Assembly (NCBI GenBank): GCA_037382365.1
Contig: JARRPZ010000033.1
Span: forward strand, 1-30,628
Reading direction: 5' to 3'
From: Lentisalinibacter sp037382365
GTDB taxonomy: Bacteria; Pseudomonadota; Gammaproteobacteria; Steroidobacterales; Woeseiaceae
DNA length: 30,628 nt
In this document: one piece after another, positions 22,314-30,519 of the stretch
Layout: each line of letters opens with the position of its first letter
Numbering within the stretch: the stretch's first letter is position 1
Translations under genes and position numbers: made by a program
Notes under the pieces: generated by a model
What the model saw: the letters and a program-made list of their open reading frames with translations, nothing else
The model's database searches: none
Told to the model about the DNA's origin: nothing

Positions 22314-22826
22314 TTACGGATCACCACGCATCGCCGCCAGGATGACGTCGTGCTCACGCTGCCGGAACGGGTCCGGGTCGTCCGCTACGCGGACGCGCTC
22401 GATCGTCTCCACGTAGATTCCCGGGAAACGGTGAAAACGAGCCCCGGCGACCACCAGGTCCCGATACCAGCGGAACGGGACCAGCGAAGCATCCGTGTAC
22501 TCGGTCTCGGCCAGATAAGTCCAGACCTCGCCGATGCCCGGCAACGACAAGGCGTGCTCATGATACCCCTGGTTCAGCCCTTCGACCCGGTCGAGCGCCG
22601 GTTTCTCGGCCGGCACCATGTCGTAGACGGCCGCGTGAACGCGGTGGGCGCGATCCCCGGTGTGGGTGATGGTGGCCTTGGCCGACCCGTCGTGCCCGCG
22701 TTTCTCGAACGACAACCGCCAGCCGGGCAATTCGCAGGTCGTCACCAGCGCGGCGGAAGGCGTACGCCGCCGGAGGCGCTCCGGGTGGAGGTTGGAACCG
22801 TAGGCGAGGTAGCGCAGCGTGCTCAT
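22314..22826 (-). CDS. Gamma-glutamylcyclotransferase-like protein
   Basis: The 170-aa protein has the GGCT-fold start MSTLRYLAYGSNLHPERL (substrate-binding YGSNL) and the catalytic glutamate E82 in RVEGLNQGYHEHAL. Family enzymes release 5-oxoproline from gamma-glutamyl peptides, though many bacterial members have unproven substrates. The start at 22826 matches the family; the frame extends 17 codons upstream. It is first in a leftward series with the GDT1 and GST genes, and divergent from the Fur-box gene. Confidence 0.88.
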   Translation of the reverse strand: MSTLRYLAYGSNLHPERLRRRTPSAALVTTCELPGWRLSFEKRGHDGSAKATITHTGDRAHRVHAAVYDMVPAEKPALDRVEGLNQGYHEHALSLPGIGEVWTYLAETEYTDASLVPFRWYRDLVVAGARFHRFPGIYVETIERVRVADDPDPFRQREHDVILAAMRGDP

Positions 22827-22882
22827 GCGGCGGATTTTCCGCGCGCTCCGGCCGGCCATCAAGTCAGGACCGCGCATCTCCC

Positions 22883-22911
22883 TTGCATCCGGTATCCGAC
22901 ATGACTACACT
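22883..22911 (+). promoter_or_regulatory. Predicted sigma-70 promoter of the Fur-box gene
   Basis: TTGCAT (22883-22888) and TACACT (22906-22911) are separated by exactly 17 nt. Transcription would start near 22918, inside the Fur-box-like palindrome. Confidence 0.6.
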
Positions 22912-22914
22912 ATT

Positions 22915-22935
22915 TGCGAATGCTTCTCATTTGCA
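22915..22935 (+). promoter_or_regulatory. Fur-box-like operator
   Basis: TGCGAATG (22915-22922) and CATTTGCA (22928-22935) are inverted repeats matching at 7 of 8 positions, with CTTCT between. The pattern AATG-N6-CATT resembles the Fur consensus of gammaproteobacteria. It directly follows the -10 box and covers the predicted start site, so binding would repress. Confidence 0.65.
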
Positions 22936-22950
22936 TTTAAGGAGAGATCG

Positions 22951-23268
22951 ATGGAAGATCATGCCGCGACCAACAGCGAGCACGATCGGTCATGGCGAGA
23001 CATGGCGCGCTACCGGCTCAGCATCGCTCGCATACCCGGCGGCGCCACCGCCCTCGAGGTGCGCGATAACCGCCGCGGTTGCCCCCTGCTCGGCTGGCAG
23101 GGCGACGTCGCGCGTCACATGCTCGATTCGGGCGTGCTCCCGGCCGAGTATTGCCGGGCCGGCTGCCACGGCTGCGACAAATCGCTCGTCAGGCGCCTGA
23201 TCATGGCTGCCGCGGCCGCCGAGATGAGACTGAACGCCGAACCGGCAGCCGAACCGGCAATTGCCTGA
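22951..23268 (+). CDS. Small iron-regulated (predicted) CX3CX2C protein of unknown function
   Basis: This 105-aa cytoplasmic protein (no signal or membrane segment) starts after a strong AAGGAGAG site. It has a central region RYRLSIARIPGGATALEV, then C44 and a cluster C68-x3-C72-x2-C75 (YCRAGCHGC) followed by a basic helix and an alanine-rich tail. I do not recognise the family. The cysteine spacing resembles that of radical-SAM cores, but the protein is far too small and lacks the barrel. A metal or Fe-S binding role is possible. A promoter with a Fur-like box suggests expression under iron limitation. It stands alone, divergent from the GGCT gene. Confidence 0.8.
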   Translation: MEDHAATNSEHDRSWRDMARYRLSIARIPGGATALEVRDNRRGCPLLGWQGDVARHMLDSGVLPAEYCRAGCHGCDKSLVRRLIMAAAAAEMRLNAEPAAEPAIA

Positions 23269-23360
23269 CGACCGTCAGCCCCGGGGATATTTAGCCGCAG
23301 CGCCTGATACCCGTTAGACTTACGGGCTGCACGGCAACAAGAACAAACCGGAGTCCGGCT

Positions 23361-23930
23361 ATGCTCCTGCTCATCCTGGGACTGGTTCTCTTCCTCGGCA
23401 TGCACTCGGTATCGATCGCCGCGGAGGGCTTCCGCGATCGCATGGCGGCAAAGAGCGAGATCGGCTGGAAGGCGTTCTACGGTGTCGTCTCGATCGCGGG
23501 CATCTATCTGATCGTCAAAGGCTATGCAGACGCACGGCTCGACCCGGTCGTGCTCTACGTGCCGCCGGTCTGGCTGAAGCACCTGGCCGCGCTGCTGTTG
23601 CTACCGGTGTTCGTGCTGTTCTTCGCTCCCTATTTCCCGGGCCGCATCAAGTCGGCCACCGGCCATCCCCAGCTGGTCGCCGTGAAACTCTGGGCCGTGG
23701 CCCATCTTCTCGTCAACGGGACCCTCGCCGACGTGATCCTGTTCGGCTCCTTCCTCGCCTGGGCCGTCGTGGACCGTATCTCCATGAAACGGCGTACGCA
23801 GCGGCCGATCCCGTCCGCCCCGCCCAGAGGCATCAACGACGTGCTGCTCGTATTCGCCGGCCTCGGCGTCTACGTGACCTTCGTCCTGTGGCTGCACCAG
23901 GCCTGGTTCGGCGTGGCACCGTTCGGCTGA
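23361..23930 (+). CDS. NnrU family membrane protein
   Basis: The 189-aa protein has about five hydrophobic helices and the NnrU signature: GMHSVSIAAEGFRDRMA at the first helix, WKAFYGVVSIAGIYLIVKGY, and HLLVNGTLADVILFGSFLAWAVVDR. NnrU was named from a denitrification locus, but many homologues lie outside such loci and the function is unsettled. No nitrogen-oxide genes are seen here. GGAG precedes the ATG. It stands alone between the Fur-box gene and the convergent MAPEG gene. Confidence 0.9.
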   Translation: MLLLILGLVLFLGMHSVSIAAEGFRDRMAAKSEIGWKAFYGVVSIAGIYLIVKGYADARLDPVVLYVPPVWLKHLAALLLLPVFVLFFAPYFPGRIKSATGHPQLVAVKLWAVAHLLVNGTLADVILFGSFLAWAVVDRISMKRRTQRPIPSAPPRGINDVLLVFAGLGVYVTFVLWLHQAWFGVAPFG

Positions 23931-23963
23931 GAGACCGCGCCGGTCGCCCGGCAGGGCGAGGCG

Positions 23964-24353
23964 CTAGAACAGCCCGACGACGAGCATGATCGCCGTGGCG
24001 ACGAATCCTACCGTCCATATCAGCGAGCGCACCAGGAAGACGCCGGAAGCATAGGCGGGAACATACAGTACGCGGGCGATCAGGTAGGCCCAGGCCGCGC
24101 CCTCCGTCACCGGGGAAGAGGCGTCGCCGAGTACCACCACCACGACCGCGATCGTGAACAGGATCAGGCCCTCGAAATGATTGTCCAGCGCTCGTTTCAG
24201 GCGACCCGCCACGCCCCACGGCATCTTCTGCTCGTCGCGATTGCCGCCGGTGTAGGCCGTTCCCAGCTGAACATTCACGGGTACCGCCATGAGCACGAAT
24301 TGCACGAACTGCAGCAGCGCCGCGTAACCGAGGACCTTCAACTCGACAGGCAT
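23964..24353 (-). CDS. MAPEG family membrane protein
   Basis: This 129-aa four-helix membrane protein belongs to the MAPEG (membrane-associated eicosanoid and glutathione metabolism) family. Typical segments are RALDNHFEGLILFTIAVVVV, the central AWAYLIARVLYVPAYASG and a C-terminal hydrophobic helix. GGAGCGAGAG precedes the ATG. Bacterial members may have glutathione transferase activity, but no substrate can be assigned. It is convergent with NnrU. Confidence 0.88.
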   Translation of the reverse strand: MPVELKVLGYAALLQFVQFVLMAVPVNVQLGTAYTGGNRDEQKMPWGVAGRLKRALDNHFEGLILFTIAVVVVVLGDASSPVTEGAAWAYLIARVLYVPAYASGVFLVRSLIWTVGFVATAIMLVVGLF

Positions 24354-24475
24354 GCTCTCGCTCCGGGATGAGTGTGGGCCTAGCCTACGACGGCGCGTCG
24401 GCGGATGAAAGAGAGCGAGACGCGGGCGTCGTTCTCAGCGCGCTTGCCGCCGCCGCCGGACGACGTTCCGGAAAA

Positions 24476-24503
24476 CGGCCCGGCAACCGGAGTCGCCGGG
24501 CCG
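24476..24503 (-). terminator. Intrinsic terminator after the frameshifted secreted-protein gene
   Basis: A perfect 9-bp stem (CGGCCCGGC 24476-24484, GCCGGGCCG 24495-24503) with a 10-nt loop is followed on the minus strand by TTTTC. It lies 25 nt after the stop at 24529 of the restored frame, supporting that frame as the original coding end. Confidence 0.8.
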
Positions 24504-24528
24504 CAAGAGGCCGGGAACCGCAGCGGAG

Positions 24529-25300
24529 TCAGCGCCCCCGGCGCACCCGGTGCTCGTCGATCGGCAGGCCGAGACCCCACGCGACATCGAAGAACCACAC
24601 ATGGCCGCTGCCGTAACCGGTCGTCGGCAGCGCCCCCGCGTAGGGCACCTTGAACGGACCCTGGAGTTCGACGGGCGCGAGATCCTCCGCCATGGTCAGC
24701 GTGTTGCCAGCGCGGTCCTCGAGCTGGAAATCCACCCGGACCGAGCCCTCCTCGTCGGCGAACCGGAAGCGGAACGTGTACCAGCCGGCCCGTTCGATCG
24801 TGGCGCCGAACACATTCAGTGCCGCACGGTCCGGGACCGCATCCACCGGCACGAACCAGTGTGGTCCCGTGTGAACGTCGCCCGTCGGAGTACAGCGCGA
24901 GATCCGGACCGGGTGCGTAGGGCGCACCGACGACGCCCAGCGCTGACCAGAATTCGTTGCAGAACCCGAAGGAGACCGTCGCGTAGTCGCGCCCGGCCGA
25001 TGGTCCCGGCGAGGCCCGGCCCCGATTCGGCGGCGTCGTCTGTCGGATGGTGCCGCACCAGCCGATCGGCCCGGGCGTCGTGCTGTCGTACCAGCCCTCC
25101 GTGCCGTGCTCGAAGCCCTGATGCCAGGTGACGAACGAGGATTGGGAATTTGCCATCGGGACCGGCGGTGATCCGGCCGCCCGGGCGCTCGCCGACAGGC
25201 CGCCATGGGCGGCGACCAGCGCGAACATCAGCGCGGCGGCGCCGACAAGGCTCCGTGGGCGTTTTCGAGGGTCGTCCGTATTTGCATGCTGCATTGTCAT
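24529..25300 (-). pseudogene. Secreted protein of unknown function, frameshifted in the middle
   Basis: The N-terminus (MTMQHANTDDPRKRPRSLVG, then a hydrophobic core ending in ASARA) is a signal peptide with a strong GGAGGA site. Sensible protein (GFEHGTEGWYDS, YATVSFGFCNEFWSALG) continues to LALYSDG, then turns into low-quality Arg/Gly sequence. Removing one G from the GGG at 24881-24883 joins it to GDVHTGPHWFVPVDAVPD, WYTFRFRFADEEGSVRVDFQL and GYGSGHVWFFDVAWG, ending at TGA 24529 just before the terminator. The restored product would be about 256 aa, all-beta, possibly jelly-roll. I do not recognise the family. A sequencing error in a G-run cannot be excluded. Confidence 0.75.
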
Positions 25301-25327
25301 GTCCTCCGCTTTTTGCTGTTTGGCTCA

Positions 25328-25348
25328 CGGATGGCCGTATCCCATCCG
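25328..25348. promoter_or_regulatory. Palindromic candidate operator between divergent genes
   Basis: CGGATGG (25328-25334) and CCATCCG (25342-25348) are a perfect 7-bp inverted repeat with a 7-nt spacer. It lies in the 160-bp divergent gap, just upstream of a TAGAAT -10-like box at 25355-25360 facing the regulator gene. Confidence 0.45.
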
Positions 25349-25405
25349 CAGGGCTAGAATCCACGGCAGGCATCAATCCAGCGTCAGCGTCCCGTCAACG
25401 GGGCT

Positions 25406-25423
25406 CATCGGCGTCCATCGGCG
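25406..25423 (+). repeat. Direct repeat upstream of the SARP/BTAD regulator
   Basis: CATCGGCG occurs at 25406-25413 and again at 25416-25423, a 10-bp period. OmpR-like winged helices of SARP type bind helically phased direct repeats, so this is a possible autoregulatory site. Confidence 0.35.
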
Positions 25424-25460
25424 AGGGGACGACAGCAGGAGGATCGGTCATCGGAGTAGC

Positions 25461-27608
25461 ATGTTCGAGCTGAATCTGCTCGGCGGAGCGACCCTCCGCG
25501 AAAACGCCAGCCCTCTGACCGGGCCGGCAGTCAGGCGCCATCCGATGGCCCTGCTCGCCATCCTGGCGACGGCGACGGAACGCACCGCCAGCCGGGCGAA
25601 GGCCGTAGGTCTGCTGTGGCCGGATGCCGACGAGGCCACCGCCCGCAACCGGCTCAGGTCGACGTTGTATCCCCTCAGGAAGCTGATGGGTCAACGCGCC
25701 ATCGTCTCCTCCGGCGACAGCCTGCGACTCGATGACGCGTCCCTGGCATGCGACGTCTGGCATTTCCGACACGCGATCGAAGCCGGGGACGTCGAGAGGG
25801 CCGTGCGTCTCTACCGCGGCCCCTTCCTCGACGGCTTCTGCCTCGAGGGCTCGTCGCTGTTCGACGAACATGTCAGATCGGAGCGAGAGGCGCTGGACCG
25901 CGCATGGCGGCAGGCGGTCGAGTCGCTGGCCGAAAGAGCCGCGGACAGCCCGCCCGATTCGGTCCGGTGGTGGCGGCAGCTCAATGCATCGGATCCACTC
26001 GACTCGCGCGTCGCGGGTCGGCTGGTCCAGGCTCTCGCCGCCGCCGGGAATCGACCCGAGGCGCTGCGCGTGGCCGCCGCCCACGAGGACGTCCTGCGGA
26101 GAGAACTGGGGGTGGAAGCGGACGCCGCATTCCGCAGCTCCGTCGAACGGATCCGGAGCGACGCATCGGTGTTGCCGGACTCGGAGCCGGGCGCACGCGA
26201 AGCGTCGCCGGGCATCGCGGTGCTGCCGTTCGAACGGCTGGGCGGCAGGGACGACGACGGCCTCGGCGACGGTATCCACAGCGGCATCGTCACCCGCCTC
26301 GCACAGCTGGAAGGTCTGTCCGTCATCGCCCGGACATCGGTCCGGGCCTATCGTGACACGCAAAAACAGATGTCACAGATCGCCGGGGAGCTCGGCGTGC
26401 GATGGGTAATGGAAGGCGATATCCAGACCAGCGGCGACCGCTTGCGGCTGAATGTCAGGCTCGTGGAAGCGCCGCGGGATCACCAGACCTGGGGCGAGGA
26501 TTACGTGCGTAGCCTCACTCCCGACGATGTGTTTCACGTCCAGAGCGAGATCGCGGGCGAGATCGTCGAGCGTATCCGGGGCGCACTGACGAACGCGGAA
26601 CAGGCACGGCTCGCGCGGCGGCCGACCGAGAGCCTGGAGGCCTACCGGCTCGCTGTCCAGGGGCGTATGCATCTCGACCACCGCTCCCCCGGCGATATGG
26701 AGCGGGCATTGGCCTGTTTCGAGGAGGCGCTCGGGATCGATCCCGACTATGCCGTCGCCCGGGTCGGCGTTGCCGACGCTCTGGGACTGCTGCACGCATA
26801 CGGTCACGCCGGCGAGGACGTGCTTCCCAGAGCGGAAGAGGCGATCCGGACGGCGCTCGAGCGAGACCCGGGCTCGGCGGAGGCCCATGCCGCCATGGGA
26901 CGACTGCTGGGGCAGCGCAACCGAAACGAGGAAGCACTCGCCGAACTCCGGCTGGCCCTCGAGCTGCAGCCCGGCTACGCGGAAGCGCACAGCTGGATGA
27001 CGATCGGGCTGCAGATCGGCGGGGCACCACACGAGGCGATACGCAGCGCCCGGCGGGCGGTGTCGTTGAATCCGTTGTCGATCGAGGCAGTCGGGAATCT
27101 CGCCGCTTCCTGCCTCTTTGCAGGCCGGCTGGACGAAGCGATTGCCGAGGCACACCGATGCCGCGCCCTGGATGGCGACTACGCGACCGCTGCGTTCTTC
27201 GAGGCATTGGCTCGATACGAGAAGCAGCAATTCGGCCAGACGATCGAGTTGCTGCAGGCGCTCGAAGTGCCCTGGGCGGGCTGTGGCGTGACGACGGTGG
27301 CGGCGCTCGCAACCGCTGCAATGGGCGAGGCGGAATCGGCACGCGGACTCCTCGAAGAGATCCGCTGCGCCGGATTCCCTTTCGACGAGGGCCTCGTACT
27401 CGCCGCCCTGGGCGAGACGGACGCCGCTTTCGAAGCATTCGGTCGCGCCCGGTTCGACGGCCTCGATTTCGCGGAGAGTTACTGGCCTACCGTGGCCGTT
27501 CGCTATCTGTTCGGTCGGGTCTGGGACGTCATCCGTGGCGACAGACGATTCCGTCGCCTGGGCCGGCGGGTCGACGAGGCCTGGGGCCGCGGCTCACGGA
27601 TCACTTGA
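25461..27608 (+). CDS. SARP-like transcriptional regulator with BTAD, TolB-like and TPR domains
   Basis: This 715-aa protein begins MFELNLLGGATLRENASPL and has a winged-helix DNA-binding domain at about 1-90 (LLWPDADEATARNRLRSTLYPLRK). A bacterial transcriptional activation (BTAD) helical domain lies at about 95-230 (YRGPFLDGFCLEGSSLFDEHV). A TolB/FlgO-like domain covers about 250-395 (IAVLPFERLGG, IARTSVRAYRDT, GVRWVMEGDIQTSGDRLRLN). TPR repeats from about 410 include YAVARVGVADALGLL and AEAHAAMGRLLGQRN. There is no membrane helix. GGAG precedes the ATG. It is divergent from the secreted gene and overlaps the stop of the convergent TPR gene by 8 bp, suggesting a functional set. The signal is unknown. 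Confidence 0.88.
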   Translation: MFELNLLGGATLRENASPLTGPAVRRHPMALLAILATATERTASRAKAVGLLWPDADEATARNRLRSTLYPLRKLMGQRAIVSSGDSLRLDDASLACDVWHFRHAIEAGDVERAVRLYRGPFLDGFCLEGSSLFDEHVRSEREALDRAWRQAVESLAERAADSPPDSVRWWRQLNASDPLDSRVAGRLVQALAAAGNRPEALRVAAAHEDVLRRELGVEADAAFRSSVERIRSDASVLPDSEPGAREASPGIAVLPFERLGGRDDDGLGDGIHSGIVTRLAQLEGLSVIARTSVRAYRDTQKQMSQIAGELGVRWVMEGDIQTSGDRLRLNVRLVEAPRDHQTWGEDYVRSLTPDDVFHVQSEIAGEIVERIRGALTNAEQARLARRPTESLEAYRLAVQGRMHLDHRSPGDMERALACFEEALGIDPDYAVARVGVADALGLLHAYGHAGEDVLPRAEEAIRTALERDPGSAEAHAAMGRLLGQRNRNEEALAELRLALELQPGYAEAHSWMTIGLQIGGAPHEAIRSARRAVSLNPLSIEAVGNLAASCLFAGRLDEAIAEAHRCRALDGDYATAAFFEALARYEKQQFGQTIELLQALEVPWAGCGVTTVAALATAAMGEAESARGLLEEIRCAGFPFDEGLVLAALGETDAAFEAFGRARFDGLDFAESYWPTVAVRYLFGRVWDVIRGDRRFRRLGRRVDEAWGRGSRIT

Positions 27609-29771
27609 GCCCCATCAGGAGCGTCTCGGCCTCCTGTCGATGGATGTAACCGGCGTCCGCCGCCGACCAGGTCGCCAGTGCAGCCGTCAGCAGCTGGCGG
27701 GCCGCTTCGGGATTACCGCGGGCCATCTCGACCCGGGCCAGCGTCAGCTTCGCAAGACCGTAGGACGGGAAGATCTTCAGCAGATTCTCCAGCACCTCTC
27801 GCGCTTCCTCGACGGCACCTGCCTGCAGATACAACTCGGCGAGCGTGACGTAGACCGACGACGTGCTGAGGTTGCCGCCAAGCAGCTTGAGCATCGAGGT
27901 ATCGAGAATGTCTCGCGCCCGCTCGATCTCGCGGATTGCGGCATCGGGCTCGCCGTCCCACAACGCGATCTGAGCCGTTTCCATCGCGATGAAACCCCCG
28001 AAGAGATCCGGGTATTGTTCCCTGAAAGCGTCCCGATCCCCGGTCTCCGCGTAGATCTCCGTGTACGTGAAATTCATGAACGAGCTGAACGGCGGCTGGA
28101 GCTGGCGGGTGATCTCGTCTGCCCTGGCAATGGCTTCGTCGTAGCGGCCGAGCAGCGCGAGCAGCGTTGGCGTTCGGCTCTCAATGCTCACCAGTCGCGA
28201 GATAGGCGGCACGAAAGACTTGCTGAGCTCGATGATCTCTTCGTTCAGTTCCAGCGCCTGGCGGATCTGCCCGAGTATCACGGCCATCTCGAGCTGCGCG
28301 CTCAGCACATCGACCCGCCGTTCCGGGGTCAGGTCATCCGTCAGCTGAGCCGCCAGCCGGCGCCTGGCCTCGGTGTATTCGCCCTGAGCCGCGTCGAGCC
28401 GGGCGAGTCCCAGTTCCGACTCGAGCGGATCATCGGCGAGGATCACGGCATCCTCGAGCGCGGCCTCCGCCTTGTCGAGTTCACCCGCCGCCTGGTAGAC
28501 AGCCGCCAGCTGGCGGTGTGCCGCCGCGCTGGTCGGACGCTCCTCCAGATAGAGTCTGAGGTAATTGGCAGCGCCTTCGTAGTTACCGCGCTGCTGCTCG
28601 AGTTCCGCTTTCTGCCGATAGACACCGACCGCCAGCGGGTCGAGTTCCAGCAGCCGGTCATAGGCCGCGGCGGCCTTGTCGAGGCCGGCCTCGCCCCCCT
28701 GCACCCGGGCGAGCCGGGCCTGCTGTTCGAGCGCCTGCGTGCTGTTCGGCTGCACTTGCGCCCACATGTCCACGATATCGATAGCTCGCCGCTCGCCTCG
28801 GCAAATTCCGGATCGACGATCAGGGCCTGGCGGAGTTCTGCGATACCCTCGTCGTAGTTGTTTGCGAGACCGATCGCGAGCACGCCCGTCGTGTAATGGC
28901 GGAGTGCTTCGACGGATGCGCTGAGATGCTGGGCGATCGGATCGTCGCTGCGATTATCGGCCGGCGCTACATCCAGGTCGTCCAGGAGCGCCGCGCTGAT
29001 GTCGTCCACCGCGGCCAGCCAGTCGTCGCTCGTCACCGTATGGCTCGCCACCTCCCTGCCGTTCTCCGCATCGAACAGCGCCGCGGTGATTCGCAGCGAC
29101 GCGCCATCGGTTGCGAAACTGCCGACGATGAAGGCCGCGGCGAGTCGGTCACGGACGATCTCGACGCGTAACGCCTGCGGCTCGTCGAGCAGGGATTCGT
29201 AACCCCGGTCCCGCAACTCGCTTCTCATCGAGTCCGAGTGGAGCGGGGTCTCCACGCTGATGACGGGGGAGACTCGGTTCATGTCGTGAGCGAGCATCAG
29301 CGGCAGGCCATAGGAGAGCCAGTCGAGGTCGTCATCCTGCGACTCGTTCGCCCAGAAGAAGGCAACGACTTCCCGGTGAAAACCCTCGCGGGCCACCTGG
29401 AACTCCCGTACGTTGCCCGTCTCGTCCCTCACCTGGACGGTCTCCGTCGCCGCCTCGACCGTCAGCGAAGGGCCGGCGATGTAGAGGATGCCGATGGTCG
29501 CCAGAACGTTCAGCGGGATCAGTATCCGCTCCGTCATGGTCCAGCGATCTTTGCCGGGGGCACCGTGGTTATACGCGAAGAGCATGACGGCCGGCAGCAT
29601 CGCCAGCATGGTGATGAAAACGTAGGACGTCACATTGTGCGGCAGTGCGAAGCGGTCGGTGATCCAGTCGCCCAGTTCGATCACCAGCCACGACGCTGCC
29701 ACGTACATGCCAACGTACTGCGGCACACGCCGGTGTGAAAGGTTTTCGATTACGGAGCGTTCCCCGGGCAT
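27601..29771 (-). pseudogene. Membrane TolB-like/TPR protein, split by a frameshift
   Basis: The N-terminal part (from 29771) has three hydrophobic helices (YVGMYVAASWLVIELGDWI, YVFITMLAMLPAVMLFAY, LIPLNVLATIGILYIAG). A periplasmic TolB-like domain follows, then the first TPR (ALIVDPEFAEASGEL). That frame then degenerates. A second frame resumes as DIVDMWAQVQPNSTQALEQQ and continues with good TPR repeats (AAAYDRLLELDPLAVGVYRQ, ANYLRLYLEERPTSAAAHRQ) to TGA at 27601. A one-base deletion near 28773-28800 explains the break; no slippery heptamer is visible. The restored protein would be about 722 aa. It is either a recent mutation or an assembly error. It is convergent with the SARP/TPR regulator. 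Confidence 0.8.
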
Positions 29772-29803
29772 CGGACCGCCGATTCCGTTCCTGCGAGCGA
29801 GCC

Positions 29804-29809
29804 AGTATA
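29804..29809 (-). promoter_or_regulatory. Possible -10 box for the TolB/TPR membrane protein gene
   Basis: On the minus strand TATACT matches the -10 consensus at five of six positions, about 33 nt upstream of the ATG at 29771. No convincing -35 box is visible. Confidence 0.35.
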
Positions 29810-29954
29810 GCCGATGGTCGACCCGGGCAGCCGCGAGTCCCAGTCCCCTCGCGCGGCGGCATGGCCGGATATTCCGTTACGGCTTCTTCAGTCCGGTGGG
29901 GCCGTCGCCGCGTAACGAAGTCGGCCCCGGGCCGAAGGGCCGCTGATCGACGGG

Positions 29955-30122
29955 CTAGTCGCGGCTACGCACGAACGGCGCGATGACGAGACCGGCGCCG
30001 ATGCCGATCAAAATGGCCGCAACGAAGATCAGTGCTGACGTCTGGACGTAGATCAATCCCACACCCAGACCGGCCAGCGTAGTACCACCGATCACCCACG
30101 AACTTTTGTCAGCGCTGACCAT
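29955..30122 (-). CDS. Two-helix membrane mini-protein, unknown function
   Basis: A 55-aa product from ATG 30122 is preceded by a near-perfect AGGAGGTG ribosome site. It has two hydrophobic segments (WVIGGTTLAGLGVGLIYV and ALIFVAAILIGIGAGLVIAP) and a short charged C-terminus (FVRSRD). The longer frame to 30200 has no such site. I do not recognise a family. Glycine-rich helices suggest self-association. Its stop is 183 bp before the start of the divergently placed TPR gene. Confidence 0.7.
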   Translation of the reverse strand: MVSADKSSWVIGGTTLAGLGVGLIYVQTSALIFVAAILIGIGAGLVIAPFVRSRD

Positions 30123-30519
30123 CGCACACACCTCCTGGAGCCGCACGGCCTTCACGCTGTCACGCGGCAGGTCGACGCGCAGCTCGTCTGCAGCATACAC
30201 GGCGTATCGGGCAGTTCATCCAATCTCCGCCCTGTCATCCGATCATTCAATACGTGCTTTACACAGCACTGTTTCCCTTCTGAGCGCGTCGATCCGACGC
30301 ACGTCCCTGGAGGGCGACTGGAGCGGGCCGAAGGGGCGCGTCTCCGATTCCATAACTCCAAAAATGACAACTCAATTGGTCTCCGCCTGGACGTTCAGAA
30401 AATCCGGAAGTGCCTAAAACTGCTTTATTTCAGACAGTTACGACTAGCGTTCTGATCGCTCGAATTTCCATGCAAATCCTTATTTTGGTGCAGTGCAGCA
30501 TTGTGATAACTTCGGCCAC
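30123..30519. other. AT-richer intergenic region without a supported gene
   Basis: About 400 bp between the two-helix mini-protein and the next gene, with visibly lower GC than the rest of the window, especially from 30340. It holds a possible minus-strand extended -10 (TGTATGCT, TATGCT at 30197-30192) for the mini-protein and an inverted repeat GTGCT/AGCAC at 30254-30258 and 30265-30269. I see no convincing coding frame. Confidence 0.5.

Noticed and set aside
22819..23268. Longer form of the Fur-box gene product starting at 22819
   Set aside because: It would begin upstream of the promoter and Fur-like box. The ATG at 22951 has a strong ribosome site.
22951..23268. Radical-SAM enzyme based on CX3CX2C
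   Set aside because: At 105 aa it lacks the barrel and the motif lies near the C-terminus; only a small metal-binding role is tenable.
28773..28800. Programmed ribosomal frameshift in the TPR gene
   Set aside because: No slippery heptamer or downstream pseudoknot is apparent, and a second unrelated frameshift lies nearby, so mutation or assembly error is likelier.
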